Positions 47,272 through 57,576 are shown, counted from the stretch's first letter. The stretch is 64,000 bases of DNA from Kordia sp. (GCF_022447245.1 NZ_JAKVBC010000008.1:1-64000); one strand, 5' to 3'. The notes: generated from the letters alone by a model not told the origin. Made by a program: numbers and translations.

Positions 47272-49704
47272 ATGACACTTGTAATGAATAAATATATTTT
47301 CTTGGTTTTCATTTTCTTATACACTTCAGTGAGTGTGTCTCAAGAGCAAAAGAAAACGTATCCACGTCAACAATATGAAGGATTTTTTAATTTTTCTTAT
47401 GAAGAGAAAACCGATAAAATCTTTTTAGAAGTAGAAAAATTGAATGAAGATTTTTTGTACGTGTATTCATTAGCAAGTGGTGTTGGCTCTAATGATATTG
47501 GTTTAGACAGAGGACAAATTGGTAATGAAGTAGTAGTTCAATTCCAAAAAATGGGGAATAAATTGATGTTGGTGCAGCCAAATTTGCGATACAGAGCTAA
47601 TACTACGAACGATTTGGAACGAAAAAGTGTAGAACAAGCTTTTGCAAAATCAGTGTTATTTGGTTTCCCGATTATTTCAGATAAAGACAAAAAATATACG
47701 ATTGATTTGACGCCTTTTTTATTACAAGATGCACATGGTGTCATAGGCGCTTTAGCAGGTAATAAGCAAGGAGTTTATAAGGTTGATGAGACAAAAAGTG
47801 CACTTTCTTTAGAGAGAACCAAAGCATTTCCTAAAAATATAGAGTTTGAAGCACTGTTAACGTTTTCAGGAAAGCCAAAAGGAGGAAACATAAGAAGTGT
47901 AGCACCTAATGCTTCATTGGTTTCCGTAACACAACATCATTCGTTTGTAGAATTACCAGATGATAATTATAAACCAAGAGTCTTTGACCCGAGAAGTGGA
48001 GCCATAAATATTTCATATTACGATTATGCAACACCGATTGAAGAACCGATGTTGAAACGTTTTATAACTCGTCATCGTTTGGAAAAGAAAAATCCGAATG
48101 CAGCTAAAAGTGAAGCAAAAGAACCTATCATATATTATCTGGATCCTGGAACTCCTGAACCTGTACGATCTGCTTTGTTAGATGGTGCGCGTTGGTGGAA
48201 TGAAGCTTATGAAGATATAGGCTATATCAATGCTTTTCAAGTAAAAATGTTGCCAAAAGATGCAGATCCAATGGATGTACGTTATAATGTAATTCAATGG
48301 GTACATCGTTCTACACGTGGTTGGAGTTATGGTGCAAGTGTTTTAGATCCTAGAACAGGAGAAATTATTAAAGGGCATGTGAGTCTAGGAAGTTTGCGTA
48401 TTCGTCAAGATTTTTTAATTGCACAAGCATTGTTAAATGCTCCTTTTGAGAAAAGTGATGTCAATTATCAACCGATGTTACAGATGGCGTTGGCACGTAT
48501 ACGTCAATTATCAGCCCATGAAGTAGGACATACAATTGGATTTGCGCATAACTTTGCTGCAAGTACCAATAACAGAAGTTCTGTGATGGATTATCCACAT
48601 CCAACCATTAAAATTACCAATGGAAAGATAGACTTATCTGACGCGTATGCAATAGGTATTGGTTCATGGGATAAAGTTACGGTAGCATATTCATACTCAG
48701 AGTTTAATTCTGCGGAAGCGGAAAAAATAGGCTTACGAAAAATTCTAGATGATGCATACAAAGCTGGACATCGCTTTATTACAGATGCGGATGCACGACC
48801 AGCTGGCGGTGCACATGCCAATGCGCATTTGTGGGATAATGGAAAAAGTGCTGCAGCAGAATTAGAAAATGTATTGGATGTACGTGCTTTGGCCATCAAA
48901 AACTTTTCAAAAGATAATATTCGTAGCTATGAACCATATACGGTTTTAGAAGATGTGTTTGTATCTTTATATTTCTTTCATAGATATCAAACAGAGGCAA
49001 CTTCTAAGCTTATTGGCGGATTGGAATATAATTATGCAACCAAAAATGATGGACAATTAATTACAGAAGCAGTTTCACCCAAAAAACAAAGAGAAGCTTT
49101 GAATGTAATTTTACGAACCCTAGATGTAAAAACGTTAAAAATTCCATCTAAAATTCTTGATTTATTTCCTCCTAGAGCTTATGAATACAGACGATCAAGA
49201 GTATCATTTAAAGGAAATACTGGAGTTGTCTTTGATGCCGTAAGTCCAGCAGCAACGGCAAGTGATATGACATTAAAGTTTTTATTTCATCCAGAACGTG
49301 CTGAACGTTTAATTCAACAAAAAAGCCTTGATAAAAGACAATTGGATTTTATGGAAATGACCGAAATAATTTTGGATAAAACCTTATACAGAAGTTATTC
49401 CAATGCATATGATCGAGAGTTAGGACATGCAGTCAATGTAAATGTATTGAAGCATTTAATGAATTTAGTAAAACATGCAAACGCATCACCAGCTGTAAAA
49501 GCTCAAAGTCAGTATATATTGCATGAAATTGCAAATAAGTTAAGATTAAAAAAATATAAGGACGAGGCAAAACCCTATCAATTCTATTATTTGGAAATGT
49601 TAGATCAGTTTAAGAAATACCCAGAAAAGTTTAAACCAGAAGCATCTCCAAAAATTCCAGACGGTTCTCCCATAGGAACAGACAATTGTCATTATAACCA
49701 TTGA
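47272..49704 (+). CDS. Secreted zinc-dependent metalloprotease (DUF5117/DUF4953 type)
   Basis: 810 residues. A signal peptide (about 1-24, ending SVSVSQ) is followed by a DUF5117-like domain (to about 250) and a DUF4953-like zincin domain. The metal motif HEVGHTIGFAHNF (HExxHxxxxxH) is near 413 and is preceded by YDGARWWNEAYEDIGY-like sequence at DGARWWNEAYEDIGY. The ATG at 47284 (MNKYIFLVF) is an equally good start. Family members act outside or in the periplasm on unknown peptides. A threonine aldolase gene follows after 41 bases. Confidence 0.88.
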   Translation: MTLVMNKYIFLVFIFLYTSVSVSQEQKKTYPRQQYEGFFNFSYEEKTDKIFLEVEKLNEDFLYVYSLASGVGSNDIGLDRGQIGNEVVVQFQKMGNKLMLVQPNLRYRANTTNDLERKSVEQAFAKSVLFGFPIISDKDKKYTIDLTPFLLQDAHGVIGALAGNKQGVYKVDETKSALSLERTKAFPKNIEFEALLTFSGKPKGGNIRSVAPNASLVSVTQHHSFVELPDDNYKPRVFDPRSGAINISYYDYATPIEEPMLKRFITRHRLEKKNPNAAKSEAKEPIIYYLDPGTPEPVRSALLDGARWWNEAYEDIGYINAFQVKMLPKDADPMDVRYNVIQWVHRSTRGWSYGASVLDPRTGEIIKGHVSLGSLRIRQDFLIAQALLNAPFEKSDVNYQPMLQMALARIRQLSAHEVGHTIGFAHNFAASTNNRSSVMDYPHPTIKITNGKIDLSDAYAIGIGSWDKVTVAYSYSEFNSAEAEKIGLRKILDDAYKAGHRFITDADARPAGGAHANAHLWDNGKSAAAELENVLDVRALAIKNFSKDNIRSYEPYTVLEDVFVSLYFFHRYQTEATSKLIGGLEYNYATKNDGQLITEAVSPKKQREALNVILRTLDVKTLKIPSKILDLFPPRAYEYRRSRVSFKGNTGVVFDAVSPAATASDMTLKFLFHPERAERLIQQKSLDKRQLDFMEMTEIILDKTLYRSYSNAYDRELGHAVNVNVLKHLMNLVKHANASPAVKAQSQYILHEIANKLRLKKYKDEAKPYQFYYLEMLDQFKKYPEKFKPEASPKIPDGSPIGTDNCHYNH

Positions 49705-49745
49705 TAATCTTTAACCTAAAAATCAAATACCCAAAACCAAAAAAA

Positions 49746-50768
49746 ATGCGAATCAATTTAATAAGTGATACGGTTACCAAACCGACTCCACAAATGCTCA
49801 AAGCAATGTTTGATGCAAAAGTAGGAGATGATGTTTTTAAGAAAGATGAATCTATTAACCACTTAGAGAAAAAAGTAGCTGAAATGTTTGGCAAAGAAGC
49901 TGCATTATTTTTTCCGAGTGGAACGATGGCGAATCAAACAGCCATTAAATTACATACCAATCCAGGCGATCAAGTTATTTGTGATAAAGATGCTCATATT
50001 TATAATTATGAAGGTGGTGGTGTAAGCTTTAATAGTGGAGCATCTTGTAAATTGATTGATGGACATCGAGGCATGTTTACCGCAGCGCAAGCCAAAGCAG
50101 CGATTAATCCGCCAGACTTTTATCACAGTCCTTTGAGTTCATTAATAGCACTAGAAAATACCGCTAATCGTGGCGGTGGAGCTTGTTGGGATTTTAATGA
50201 AATAGAAAAGATTCATGCAGTAGCACGCGAACATGATTTAGGGTTTCATCTAGATGGAGCACGCTTGTGGAATGCTTTGGTAGAAAAAGGAGAAACTCCT
50301 GAACAATATGGAAAAATCTTTGATACAATTTCTGTGTGTTTGTCCAAAGGACTAGGGTGTCCAGTAGGTTCTGTTTTAGTTGCTGATGAAGAAACAATTC
50401 ACAAAGCCTTGCGAATTCGTAAAATATTAGGTGGCGGAATGCGTCAAGCAGGATATTTGGCAGCCGCAGGAACTTATGCTTTAGACCATCATGTAGAGCG
50501 TTTGGCAGAAGATCATGAAAAAGCTAAGGAAATAGGAAAAGTGCTCCAAAGTTTAGCAATCATCAAAAAAGTAGAGCCTATAGATACCAATATTATTATT
50601 TTCTATTTACAAGACGATGTTGACGAAAAAGATTTTTTGGATAAGCTTGATAAGCTTGGTATAGATTTGATTGGAATGGGAAGTGGAAAACTTCGAATCG
50701 TAACTCATTTAGATTATACTGCTGAAATGCATCAACAATTCTTAACAGTGATAAAAGAAGTCATATAA
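49746..50768 (+). CDS. Threonine aldolase (beta-eliminating lyase family, PLP)
   Basis: 340 residues from the ATG giving MRINLISDTVTKPT; a TTG at 49701 also opens the frame but overlaps the previous stop and is unlikely. Fold-type I landmarks: FPSGTMANQTA, LENTANRGGGACW, LDGARLWNAL, PLP Lys in VCLSKGLGCPVGS (near 205) and GGGMRQAGYLAAAG. It cleaves threonine or allo-threonine to glycine and acetaldehyde. It follows the metalloprotease closely and may share its mRNA. Confidence 0.92.
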   Translation: MRINLISDTVTKPTPQMLKAMFDAKVGDDVFKKDESINHLEKKVAEMFGKEAALFFPSGTMANQTAIKLHTNPGDQVICDKDAHIYNYEGGGVSFNSGASCKLIDGHRGMFTAAQAKAAINPPDFYHSPLSSLIALENTANRGGGACWDFNEIEKIHAVAREHDLGFHLDGARLWNALVEKGETPEQYGKIFDTISVCLSKGLGCPVGSVLVADEETIHKALRIRKILGGGMRQAGYLAAAGTYALDHHVERLAEDHEKAKEIGKVLQSLAIIKKVEPIDTNIIIFYLQDDVDEKDFLDKLDKLGIDLIGMGSGKLRIVTHLDYTAEMHQQFLTVIKEVI

Positions 50769-50784
50769 TCATCTTACAACACAT

Positions 50785-50816
50785 AAAAAAAGCAGCTCAT
50801 TGAGCTGCTTTTTTTT
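50785..50816. terminator. Bidirectional terminator
   Basis: AAAAAAAGCAGCTC, ATT, GAGCTGCTTTTTTTT between the convergent threonine aldolase and YegP genes. Confidence 0.9.
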
Positions 50817-50828
50817 AAACATATTTTT

Positions 50829-51158
50829 CTACTCTGTCAGGTCTTTAACTTCTGCGCTTCCAGCATTTTTCTTTACAGATTCAATTCCGTTCTCCATTCC
50901 TGCTTCGCTTGCGTACATTTGACTACTTCCAATTATTTGTCCGTTACCAGCTTTTAAATTGAAATGGAATTTTCCATTTTTAGCAGTTTTACGCTCAAAT
51001 TTACTATCGTCAATAGAATTCTTTTTGCAAGATTCTATACCGTTTTTAGCACCGCTTTTATCAGCATATCCTTGGCTAGACATGATGATTTGTCCATTCT
51101 TAGCTTTTAGATTAAAGTAGAACTTTTGATTGTTTTCACTTTGGAATAATTCAAACAT
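50829..51158 (-). CDS. YegP-family protein (two DUF1508 repeats)
   Basis: 109 residues made of two copies of a roughly 48-residue module. Each has FYFNLKAKNGQII or FHFNLKAGNGQII, followed by SSQGYADKSGAKNGIESCKKN or SSQMYASEAGMENGIESVKKN. YegP-type domains are small and widespread; the function is not established. It stands alone with a terminator shared with the threonine aldolase gene. Confidence 0.9.
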   Translation of the reverse strand: MFELFQSENNQKFYFNLKAKNGQIIMSSQGYADKSGAKNGIESCKKNSIDDSKFERKTAKNGKFHFNLKAGNGQIIGSSQMYASEAGMENGIESVKKNAGSAEVKDLTE

Positions 51159-51403
51159 ATTTAATTAGAGATTTAGTTAGATAAGTAAATATATCAAAAA
51201 TATATGGTAAAAGAAATGTAGAAAAGTGCATTTTTAAAATATCCTACAGGGTTTTTCCCTAAAAAATGCTTTTTAGCGAAAAAAAGTGCTTTTTGACGCA
51301 ATATTATGTAAGCATAGTATTATCGTAATGGATTTGACTTAATAATAGATAATTTCGTTCAATGTTGATCATTAATAACAATAAATAAATAATCATTTAA
51401 GAC

Positions 51404-53083
51404 ATGAGAAAAAAACTATTTTTCGGACTAGCCTTAGTCTTTGGTTCTTTTGCTTTCGCGCAAGATTTGCCAACAAATCCAGAGCCAGGAAAATGCTATG
51501 TTCGTTGTGTTACACCTGATGTATACGAAAATCAGGACGTGCAAGTTATGGTATCGCCAGCCTACAAAAAGCTGAAAGTTGTCCCAGCAAAGTATACCAC
51601 TGTAAACGAAACTGTAGTATCAAAAGTAGCAGGAGAAGAATTAGCTGTTGTCCCAGCAGAATACGGAACTGAAACTTTTGAAGTAGTAACAAAAGAAGCA
51701 TCTCAGCGTTTAGTGAAAGTCCCATCACAAAAGAGTAGAGATACTGAAACTGTAGTTGTAAAAGAAGCAAGCTACAGATTAAAAATTGTTCCTGCAGTGT
51801 ATGAAACTAGAACTTTTGACGTGGTTACAAGACCTGCGTACCAAAAAGTAGAAATTGTTCCAGCTGTGTATGAAACAAGAGATGTTGTGATTATGGTAAA
51901 AGAAGCTTCTCAACGTTTAGAAGTTATTCCTGCTGAGTGGGGAAAAGAAACTGTAACATATAATAAAAGAGAGTACGGTTCTTCTATTAGTATTAAAAGA
52001 GCATCTTTTACAAGTGATTTTGAAACTATTGAAATAAAGCCTGCTGCTGCAGAATGGCAAATGAGTGAAATTCCTCCAGCAGATTGTAACTCTTCAAATC
52101 CAGATGATTGTAGATACTGGTGTTACAAAGCAATTCCTGCTCAAAACGAAGTTGTGCCTGTACAGCGTTTAGCAGCAGATGCTTCTTCTGTAAGAACTCC
52201 TGATTGTGATCCTAACAATAATGGTGGAAAGCCATGTGGAGAAGGAACATTTACAAGAACTATTATGGTGAAACCGCCTAGTACTCGTGTTATTACAATT
52301 CCTGAAGTAACAAAAACTATCAAGAAAACGGTAATGGTTACGCCTCCAACTACACGTATTATTGATGTACCTGCAGAAATTAAAACGATGAAGCGTAGAG
52401 TAATGGTTACACCTCCAACTACGGAAAGAATTGAAATTCCTGCTGTAACTGAAACTGTTAAGAAAACGATCATTACAAACGAAAGTACTCGTGTTGAAGA
52501 TATTCCATCTGTAAGCAAGACGTTTAAGAAAACAGTAATGACTTCTGCACCTTCTACAAGAGCAATTCCTGTAGCTCAAAAGCAAGCTACTTTAAAGACT
52601 ACAAAATTAGTCGAAGATTCTCGTGTAGTTGAAACTGAAGTTCCTGCAGTATACAAAACAGTAACAAAAGAAGTTTTAACTAAAAAAGGTGGTTTAACTA
52701 CTTGGAAAGAGGTAGATTGTAAATTGTTAACATATAATAATTTAAACATCAACTGGAACTTAGGTAGTGCTACATTAACAGCTGCTGCTAAACGTGAAAT
52801 TGATCAAAAATTATTACCAGTTTTACAAACAGGAGTTTCTGTAGAAATCGCTTCTCATACAGATTCAAGAGGAACAGCTGCTAGTAACGAAGCTTTATCA
52901 CAAAGAAGAGCGCAATCAGTTACAAATTACTTAATTTCTAAAGGAATTAACGCTAGTAAAATTGTTTCTAACGGATACGGAGAAAGAAGATTATTAAACA
53001 GATGTAAAGATGGTGTTTCTTGTACAGAAAGAGAGCACTTGCAAAACAGAAGAACTCAATTTAGAGTATTAGATCAAAAGTAA
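51404..53083 (+). CDS. OmpA-family protein with two long repeat arrays
   Basis: 559 residues. A signal peptide (1-19) leads into an N-terminal array of six to seven repeats of about 28 residues with the core VVPAxYxT..TxxVVxKxAxxRL (about 35-225). A Cys-rich insert follows (NPDDCRYWCYK). A second array of about 23-residue repeats, KKTVMVTPPTTRIIDVPAxxxT, fills about 285-435. The C-terminal OmpA domain begins at INWNLGSATL (about 450), with ASHTDSRGTAASNEALSQRRAQSV, and binds peptidoglycan. The arrays are Thr/Val-rich and predict long beta structures at the cell surface or periplasm. Confidence 0.9.
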   Translation: MRKKLFFGLALVFGSFAFAQDLPTNPEPGKCYVRCVTPDVYENQDVQVMVSPAYKKLKVVPAKYTTVNETVVSKVAGEELAVVPAEYGTETFEVVTKEASQRLVKVPSQKSRDTETVVVKEASYRLKIVPAVYETRTFDVVTRPAYQKVEIVPAVYETRDVVIMVKEASQRLEVIPAEWGKETVTYNKREYGSSISIKRASFTSDFETIEIKPAAAEWQMSEIPPADCNSSNPDDCRYWCYKAIPAQNEVVPVQRLAADASSVRTPDCDPNNNGGKPCGEGTFTRTIMVKPPSTRVITIPEVTKTIKKTVMVTPPTTRIIDVPAEIKTMKRRVMVTPPTTERIEIPAVTETVKKTIITNESTRVEDIPSVSKTFKKTVMTSAPSTRAIPVAQKQATLKTTKLVEDSRVVETEVPAVYKTVTKEVLTKKGGLTTWKEVDCKLLTYNNLNINWNLGSATLTAAAKREIDQKLLPVLQTGVSVEIASHTDSRGTAASNEALSQRRAQSVTNYLISKGINASKIVSNGYGERRLLNRCKDGVSCTEREHLQNRRTQFRVLDQK

Positions 53084-53172
53084 TTTAGACTAAAACAATA
53101 AATAGTTTTTGAAATATAAGGGAAGTTAATGGGCTAGCCTTTTTTGAGTACTATTTAATTGTAGAATAAAAA

Positions 53173-53204
53173 AAGATGGTTGAGAATTAGTTTTCAGCCA
53201 TCTT
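53173..53204. terminator. Terminator between ompA-like gene and the RiPP precursor
   Basis: AAGATGGTTGA..TTTCAGCCATCTT hairpin between the convergent genes. Confidence 0.75.
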
Positions 53205-53239
53205 ATTTCTTTTACTGATAAAATAATGTTTATTGCTAT

Positions 53240-53482
53240 TTAACAAGTAACATATAAAGTAGGACAGTTTTGTATTGTTGGAGGCTCACAACCTACTGAA
53301 GGTGCACAAGTATCTGTTTCCACAGGAGCAGGACATGGTGCATGTCTTGCGTTGATAGACGCACAAGTAAATGGACAAGAATTTTGCCAAGTAGGCCCAC
53401 CACCTACTACTGTGTTTGATTTAAGATTGGAAACTACGTTTTTACCTAAACTTAACTTTTGTGAAAATTTGTTTTTTTTCAT
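53240..53482 (-). CDS. Class I lanthipeptide-type precursor peptide (orphan RiPP)
   Basis: 80 residues. The leader (1-29) reads MKKNKFSQKLSLGKNVVSNL..., matching the Bacteroidota class I lanthipeptide leader pattern (LxLxK..xSNL) and ends in a GGG protease-type site (27-29). The core (30-80) is rich in Cys (7), Thr, Ser and Pro: NSCPFTCASINARHAPCPAP then DTCAPSVGCEPPTIQNCP and a terminal YVTC. No LanB, LanC, radical SAM, protease or transporter gene is in the window, so it depends on enzymes elsewhere. From 53483 to 53795 I see nothing else beyond a terminator. Confidence 0.75.
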   Translation of the reverse strand: MKKNKFSQKLSLGKNVVSNLKSNTVVGGGPTWQNSCPFTCASINARHAPCPAPVETDTCAPSVGCEPPTIQNCPTLYVTC

Positions 53483-53742
53483 AATTAAAATTTTGAAATG
53501 ATTTAGTTATTTGTGTCTAATGTAAAAGCAAAATCATTAAAAATGCTACTGTAGTTTCCAGAGCAACTATTTTAGTTTCCAAAATGAAATGTTTCTTTGA
53601 AATTACCAAAAAAGTAAATGGGAGAAATAAGCCTTACCGAAATATCTTATAATCTAAAAAAGTACATTCTGTGATGCTGTTGGAGTAATTTTAAGTTTTT
53701 AAATTGAATAAAGCGACTTCTTTTCCAAGAAAGAATAAAAAA

Positions 53743-53769
53743 ATCGCCTAAAATTATTTTTAGACGATC
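53743..53769 (-). terminator. Terminator of the ybaB gene
   Basis: ATCGCCTAAAA..TTTTTAGACGAT, one mismatch; just past the ybaB stop on the minus strand. Confidence 0.65.
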
Positions 53770-53795
53770 TCTTTCGTATGATTATTGCTGAATTT

Positions 53796-54122
53796 TTATT
53801 TAGAAAACATATCCATACCAGGAATATTTGGTATTCCGTCTTTTGCTACAGCAGATACTTCCGTTTCATGAACTTCTCCAGCACGCTTAATAGCTTTATT
53901 TAGAGTTAAAATTAAATAATCTTCCAATTGTTCTTTATCTTCTAAAAGTTCATCAGCAATTGTAATAGTTTTAATCTCACGATTAGCAGTGACGGTCACG
54001 CTTAATAAGCCATCAGAACTTTTCTCATCAATCAAAACTGAATGCAAACGCTGCTTTGTTTCTTCTACTTTTTTCTGGGTTTCTTTTAGTTTACCCATCA
54101 TTCCCATTAAGTCTCCAAACAT
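53796..54122 (-). CDS. YbaB/EbfC nucleoid-associated protein
   Basis: 108 residues, normal length. [26 protein letters not shown] is the N-terminal coiled-coil, followed by [14 protein letters not shown] and [15 protein letters not shown]. Dimers bind DNA without strong sequence preference. There is no dnaX/recR neighbour as in gammaproteobacteria. Confidence 0.92.
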   Translation of the reverse strand: MFGDLMGMMGKLKETQKKVEETKQRLHSVLIDEKSSDGLLSVTVTANREIKTITIADELLEDKEQLEDYLILTLNKAIKRAGEVHETEVSAVAKDGIPNIPGMDMFSK

Positions 54123-54262
54123 TTGTATATATAATTAAAGGTTACTAAGCACAAAATTATTAAATTGTGGACTTTTTAAGACACTTTTTAAATGAAAAAA
54201 AGAGTAATCGTCTTATAGATTAGTTTAATACACTTAAATTTCTGTAAAAAGAAGCTTCAAAC

Positions 54263-56323
54263 ATGAAAAAAGACATACCTGTACCCGTCGTCGCCAAGAA
54301 ACCTACAAAACTTGAAAAACATGGCGATGTAAGAATTGATAATTATTATTGGTTGAATGACAGAGAAAATCCAGAAGTCATTGCCTATTTAGAAGCAGAA
54401 AATGCATACAATGTTACTCAAACAGCGCACACAAAAGATTTTCAAAAAGATTTATTTGAAGAAATAAAAGGTAGAATAAAAGAAGACGATTCTTCGGTTC
54501 CGTATAAGTTGAATGGATATTGGTATATAAAGAAGTTTGAAGAAGGAAAAGATTACCCAATTCACGCTCGTAGAAAAGGCTCGTTAGATGCTCCAGAAGA
54601 GATTTTATTTGATGTAAACGAAATGGCAAAAGGACATTCGTATTACAAGCTTTCAGGAATCAGTATTAGTCCTGATAACAAATTGGCTGCCTTTGGTGTT
54701 GATACGGTAAGTAGACGTCAATATGTAATTCATATTAAGAACCTAGAAACTGGAGAAATTTACCAAGAGCGCATCGAGAATACAACGGGTAGTTCAACTT
54801 GGGCAGCAGATAATAAAACATTATTTTATACAAACAAAGATGAGCAAACTTTACGCTCAGAGAAAATATACAAGCACAAACTCGGTGATGATGTAGCAAA
54901 TGATGTAGTAGTGTTTCATGAAACAGACGAAACCTTTATCACATTTATCTACAAAACAAAATCTAAAAAATACTTAGTTATTGGCTCACTTAGTACCTTG
55001 ACTATGGAATACCGAATCTTAGAAGCAGATAATCCAGACGGAGAATTTAGAGTCTTTCAAGAACGTGTTCGTGGTTTAGAATACAGTATATCGCATTACC
55101 AAGATCATTTTTATGTATTGAGTAATAAAGATGAAGCGATGAACTTTAAACTTTCCAAAACTCCTGAAAACAATACAGGAATGACACATTGGGAAGACAT
55201 CATTCCGCATCGTCCAAATGTACTCTTAGAAGATATTGAAATCTTTAAGGACTATTTGGTATTGAGTGAACGTGACAATGGTTTAAATAAAATTAGAATC
55301 ATTCGTTGGGACGAAACAGAAGATTACTATTTACCGTTTGATAATGAAACGTATACGGCGAATACAAGTGTCAATGTGGACTTTGATACTGATATTTTAC
55401 GATATACATACAATTCAATGACAACACCAGCTTCTGTGATCGATTTTGATATGCTGACTAAAACCAAAGAAGTTAAAAAAGAGCAAGAAGTATTAGGAGG
55501 AAAATTTGATAAAAATAACTATACGTCAGAGCGCTTATGGGCAACATCTGCCGATGGAACTGAAATTCCGATGTCAGTAATCTATAGAAAAGGCATCAAA
55601 AAAGATGGATCAAATCCATTATTACAATACGCGTATGGCTCCTATGGTTCTACAATTGATCCTTATTTCTCTTCGGCAAGATTAAGTCTGTTGGACAGAG
55701 GATTCATTTTTGTACTCGCACATGTTCGTGGAGGAGAATATTTAGGAAGGAACTGGTATGAAACTGGAAAACTAAAACACAAGAAAAATACTTTTACAGA
55801 TTTTATTGATTGTTCTAAATATTTGATTGAACAAAAATATACTTCGCCACAACATTTATATGCATCAGGTGGAAGCGCAGGAGGATTATTAATGGGAGCA
55901 ATCGCAAACATGAGTCCCGAATTGTACAATGGGATTATGGCTTCAGTTCCTTTTGTAGATGTTATAACCACAATGTTAGATGATAGTATTCCGTTAACTA
56001 CTGGAGAATATGACGAATGGGGAAATCCGAACGAAAAAGAGTATTATGAATACATGAAGTCGTATTCGCCTTATGATAATGTAGAAGCGAAAGCCTATCC
56101 AAATATGTTAGTCACAACAGGATTACATGATTCGCAAGTACAATATTGGGAACCTGCAAAATGGGTAGCTAAGTTACGAGAGCTAAAAACGGATGACAAT
56201 ATTTTACTCTTACATACCAACATGGAAGCAGGTCATGGAGGCGCTTCTGGACGCTTCGAAGCTTTGAAAGAAGTAGCCGAAGAATACGTGTTTTTACTGG
56301 ACTTAGAAAATATAAAGGAGTAA
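54263..56323 (+). CDS. ptrB: Prolyl oligopeptidase-family peptidase (oligopeptidase B-like)
   Basis: 686 residues. An N-terminal seven-bladed propeller region (about 15-400; YYWLNDREN at the start) precedes the alpha/beta-hydrolase domain. The catalytic Ser is in ASGGSAGGLLMGA (near 537), the Asp in GLHDSQVQYWEPAKW and the His near GHGG. YGSYGSTIDP is the typical oxyanion-side motif. Oligopeptidase B cuts small peptides after Arg/Lys. No signal peptide, so cytosolic. Confidence 0.9.
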   Translation: MKKDIPVPVVAKKPTKLEKHGDVRIDNYYWLNDRENPEVIAYLEAENAYNVTQTAHTKDFQKDLFEEIKGRIKEDDSSVPYKLNGYWYIKKFEEGKDYPIHARRKGSLDAPEEILFDVNEMAKGHSYYKLSGISISPDNKLAAFGVDTVSRRQYVIHIKNLETGEIYQERIENTTGSSTWAADNKTLFYTNKDEQTLRSEKIYKHKLGDDVANDVVVFHETDETFITFIYKTKSKKYLVIGSLSTLTMEYRILEADNPDGEFRVFQERVRGLEYSISHYQDHFYVLSNKDEAMNFKLSKTPENNTGMTHWEDIIPHRPNVLLEDIEIFKDYLVLSERDNGLNKIRIIRWDETEDYYLPFDNETYTANTSVNVDFDTDILRYTYNSMTTPASVIDFDMLTKTKEVKKEQEVLGGKFDKNNYTSERLWATSADGTEIPMSVIYRKGIKKDGSNPLLQYAYGSYGSTIDPYFSSARLSLLDRGFIFVLAHVRGGEYLGRNWYETGKLKHKKNTFTDFIDCSKYLIEQKYTSPQHLYASGGSAGGLLMGAIANMSPELYNGIMASVPFVDVITTMLDDSIPLTTGEYDEWGNPNEKEYYEYMKSYSPYDNVEAKAYPNMLVTTGLHDSQVQYWEPAKWVAKLRELKTDDNILLLHTNMEAGHGGASGRFEALKEVAEEYVFLLDLENIKE

Positions 56324-56408
56324 TTAAAAAATTTAACTTAAATTTGCAAGGTTTTGCTTATTTTCGAAACGTATAAAAATAAAACCCTGTACCAACTTAA
56401 TAGTTTTT

Positions 56409-57449
56409 ATGGAACAACAAATTAATGCTTTTGATAATGTACTCGAACTTATCGGAAACACACCTTTGGTTAGATTAAATCATATTACAAAAAATAAAAA
56501 AGGAAATTTCTATGCAAAGGTTGAGGCATTCAATCCAGGACATTCAACAAAAGATAGAATCGCTTTATATATTATTGAAGAGGCAGAAAAGAGAGGAATC
56601 ATCAAACATGGTGATACTATTATAGAAACGACTTCAGGAAATACAGGATTTAGTATTGCAATGGTAAGTATCATTAAAGGATACGAATGTATATTAGCAG
56701 TGAGTTCTAAATCTTCTAAAGATAAAATAGACATGTTGCGTTCTATGGGCGCAAAAGTATATGTGTGTCCTGCACATGTCAGTGCTGACGATCCACGTTC
56801 CTATTACCAAGTAGCAAGACGTATTCATGAAGAAACAAAAGGTTCTGTGTACATCAATCAATATTTTAATGAATTAAATATTGATGCACATTACAAGACA
56901 ACAGGTCCAGAAATTTGGAAACAAACAAACGGACAAATCACACACTTTGTAGCTTGTAGTGGAACAGGAGGAACCATATCAGGAACTGCAAGATATCTAA
57001 AAGAGCAAAATCCTAATATTCGAGTTTTAGGAGTAGATGCTTATGGCTCTGTATTGAAAAAATACCACGAAACTAGAGAGTTTGATGCTAACGAAATCTA
57101 TCCATATCGAATAGAAGGACTAGGGAAGAACTTAATTCCTACGGCAACAGATTTTGATGTAATTGATAAATTTGTCAAAGTAAAAGATGAAGAAAGTGCA
57201 CACAAAGCTCGTGAAATCTCCAAAACTGAAGGTTTATTCGTTGGCTACACAAGTGGGGCTGCCATGCAAGCCATAGAACAATTGGCAGAAGAAGGAGAAT
57301 TTGATGAAAATAGTAATGTTATCGTAATCTTTCCAGATCACGGATCAAGATACATGAGTAAAGTGTACAGCGACGAATGGATGAGTTCTCAGGGATTCTT
57401 TGATAGTAAAAATCTTGAAGAAGCACAAAAAATAGAATACATCAAATAA
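56409..57449 (+). CDS. PLP-dependent cysteine synthase-family enzyme
   Basis: 346 residues of fold-type II. PLP Lys48 in [11 protein letters not shown], phosphate loop TSGNTG (75-80), substrate loop and late ASSGGT-like [14 protein letters not shown]. It belongs to the OASS/CBS group that replaces a beta-substituent on Ser or O-acetyl-Ser with sulfur or other nucleophiles. The NPGHSTKD form differs from classical CysK (NPxxSVKD). 231 bases downstream lies an alpha-oxoamine synthase; cysteate formation for sulfonolipids is a possible role. A terminator and a new promoter separate the two genes. Confidence 0.85.
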   Translation: MEQQINAFDNVLELIGNTPLVRLNHITKNKKGNFYAKVEAFNPGHSTKDRIALYIIEEAEKRGIIKHGDTIIETTSGNTGFSIAMVSIIKGYECILAVSSKSSKDKIDMLRSMGAKVYVCPAHVSADDPRSYYQVARRIHEETKGSVYINQYFNELNIDAHYKTTGPEIWKQTNGQITHFVACSGTGGTISGTARYLKEQNPNIRVLGVDAYGSVLKKYHETREFDANEIYPYRIEGLGKNLIPTATDFDVIDKFVKVKDEESAHKAREISKTEGLFVGYTSGAAMQAIEQLAEEGEFDENSNVIVIFPDHGSRYMSKVYSDEWMSSQGFFDSKNLEEAQKIEYIK

Positions 57450-57473
57450 AAAAAAACATATTCTAACATATTT

Positions 57474-57506
57474 AAAAACAGCATGATACAAATGATGCTG
57501 TTTTTT
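57474..57506 (+). terminator. Terminator after the cysteine synthase-like gene
   Basis: AAACAGCAT..ATGCTGTTTTTTT hairpin and U-run. Confidence 0.8.
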
Positions 57507-57576
57507 TGTACGATCTACTTAAAATCCATAAAGAATTTCTGAAATAAGTAGCAATCTAACATAAAAGGCTAATAAT

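Noticed and set aside
49701-49745. TTG start for the threonine aldolase
   Set aside because: It adds a basic tail not typical of the family and overlaps the previous stop; ATG 49746 gives the conserved beginning.
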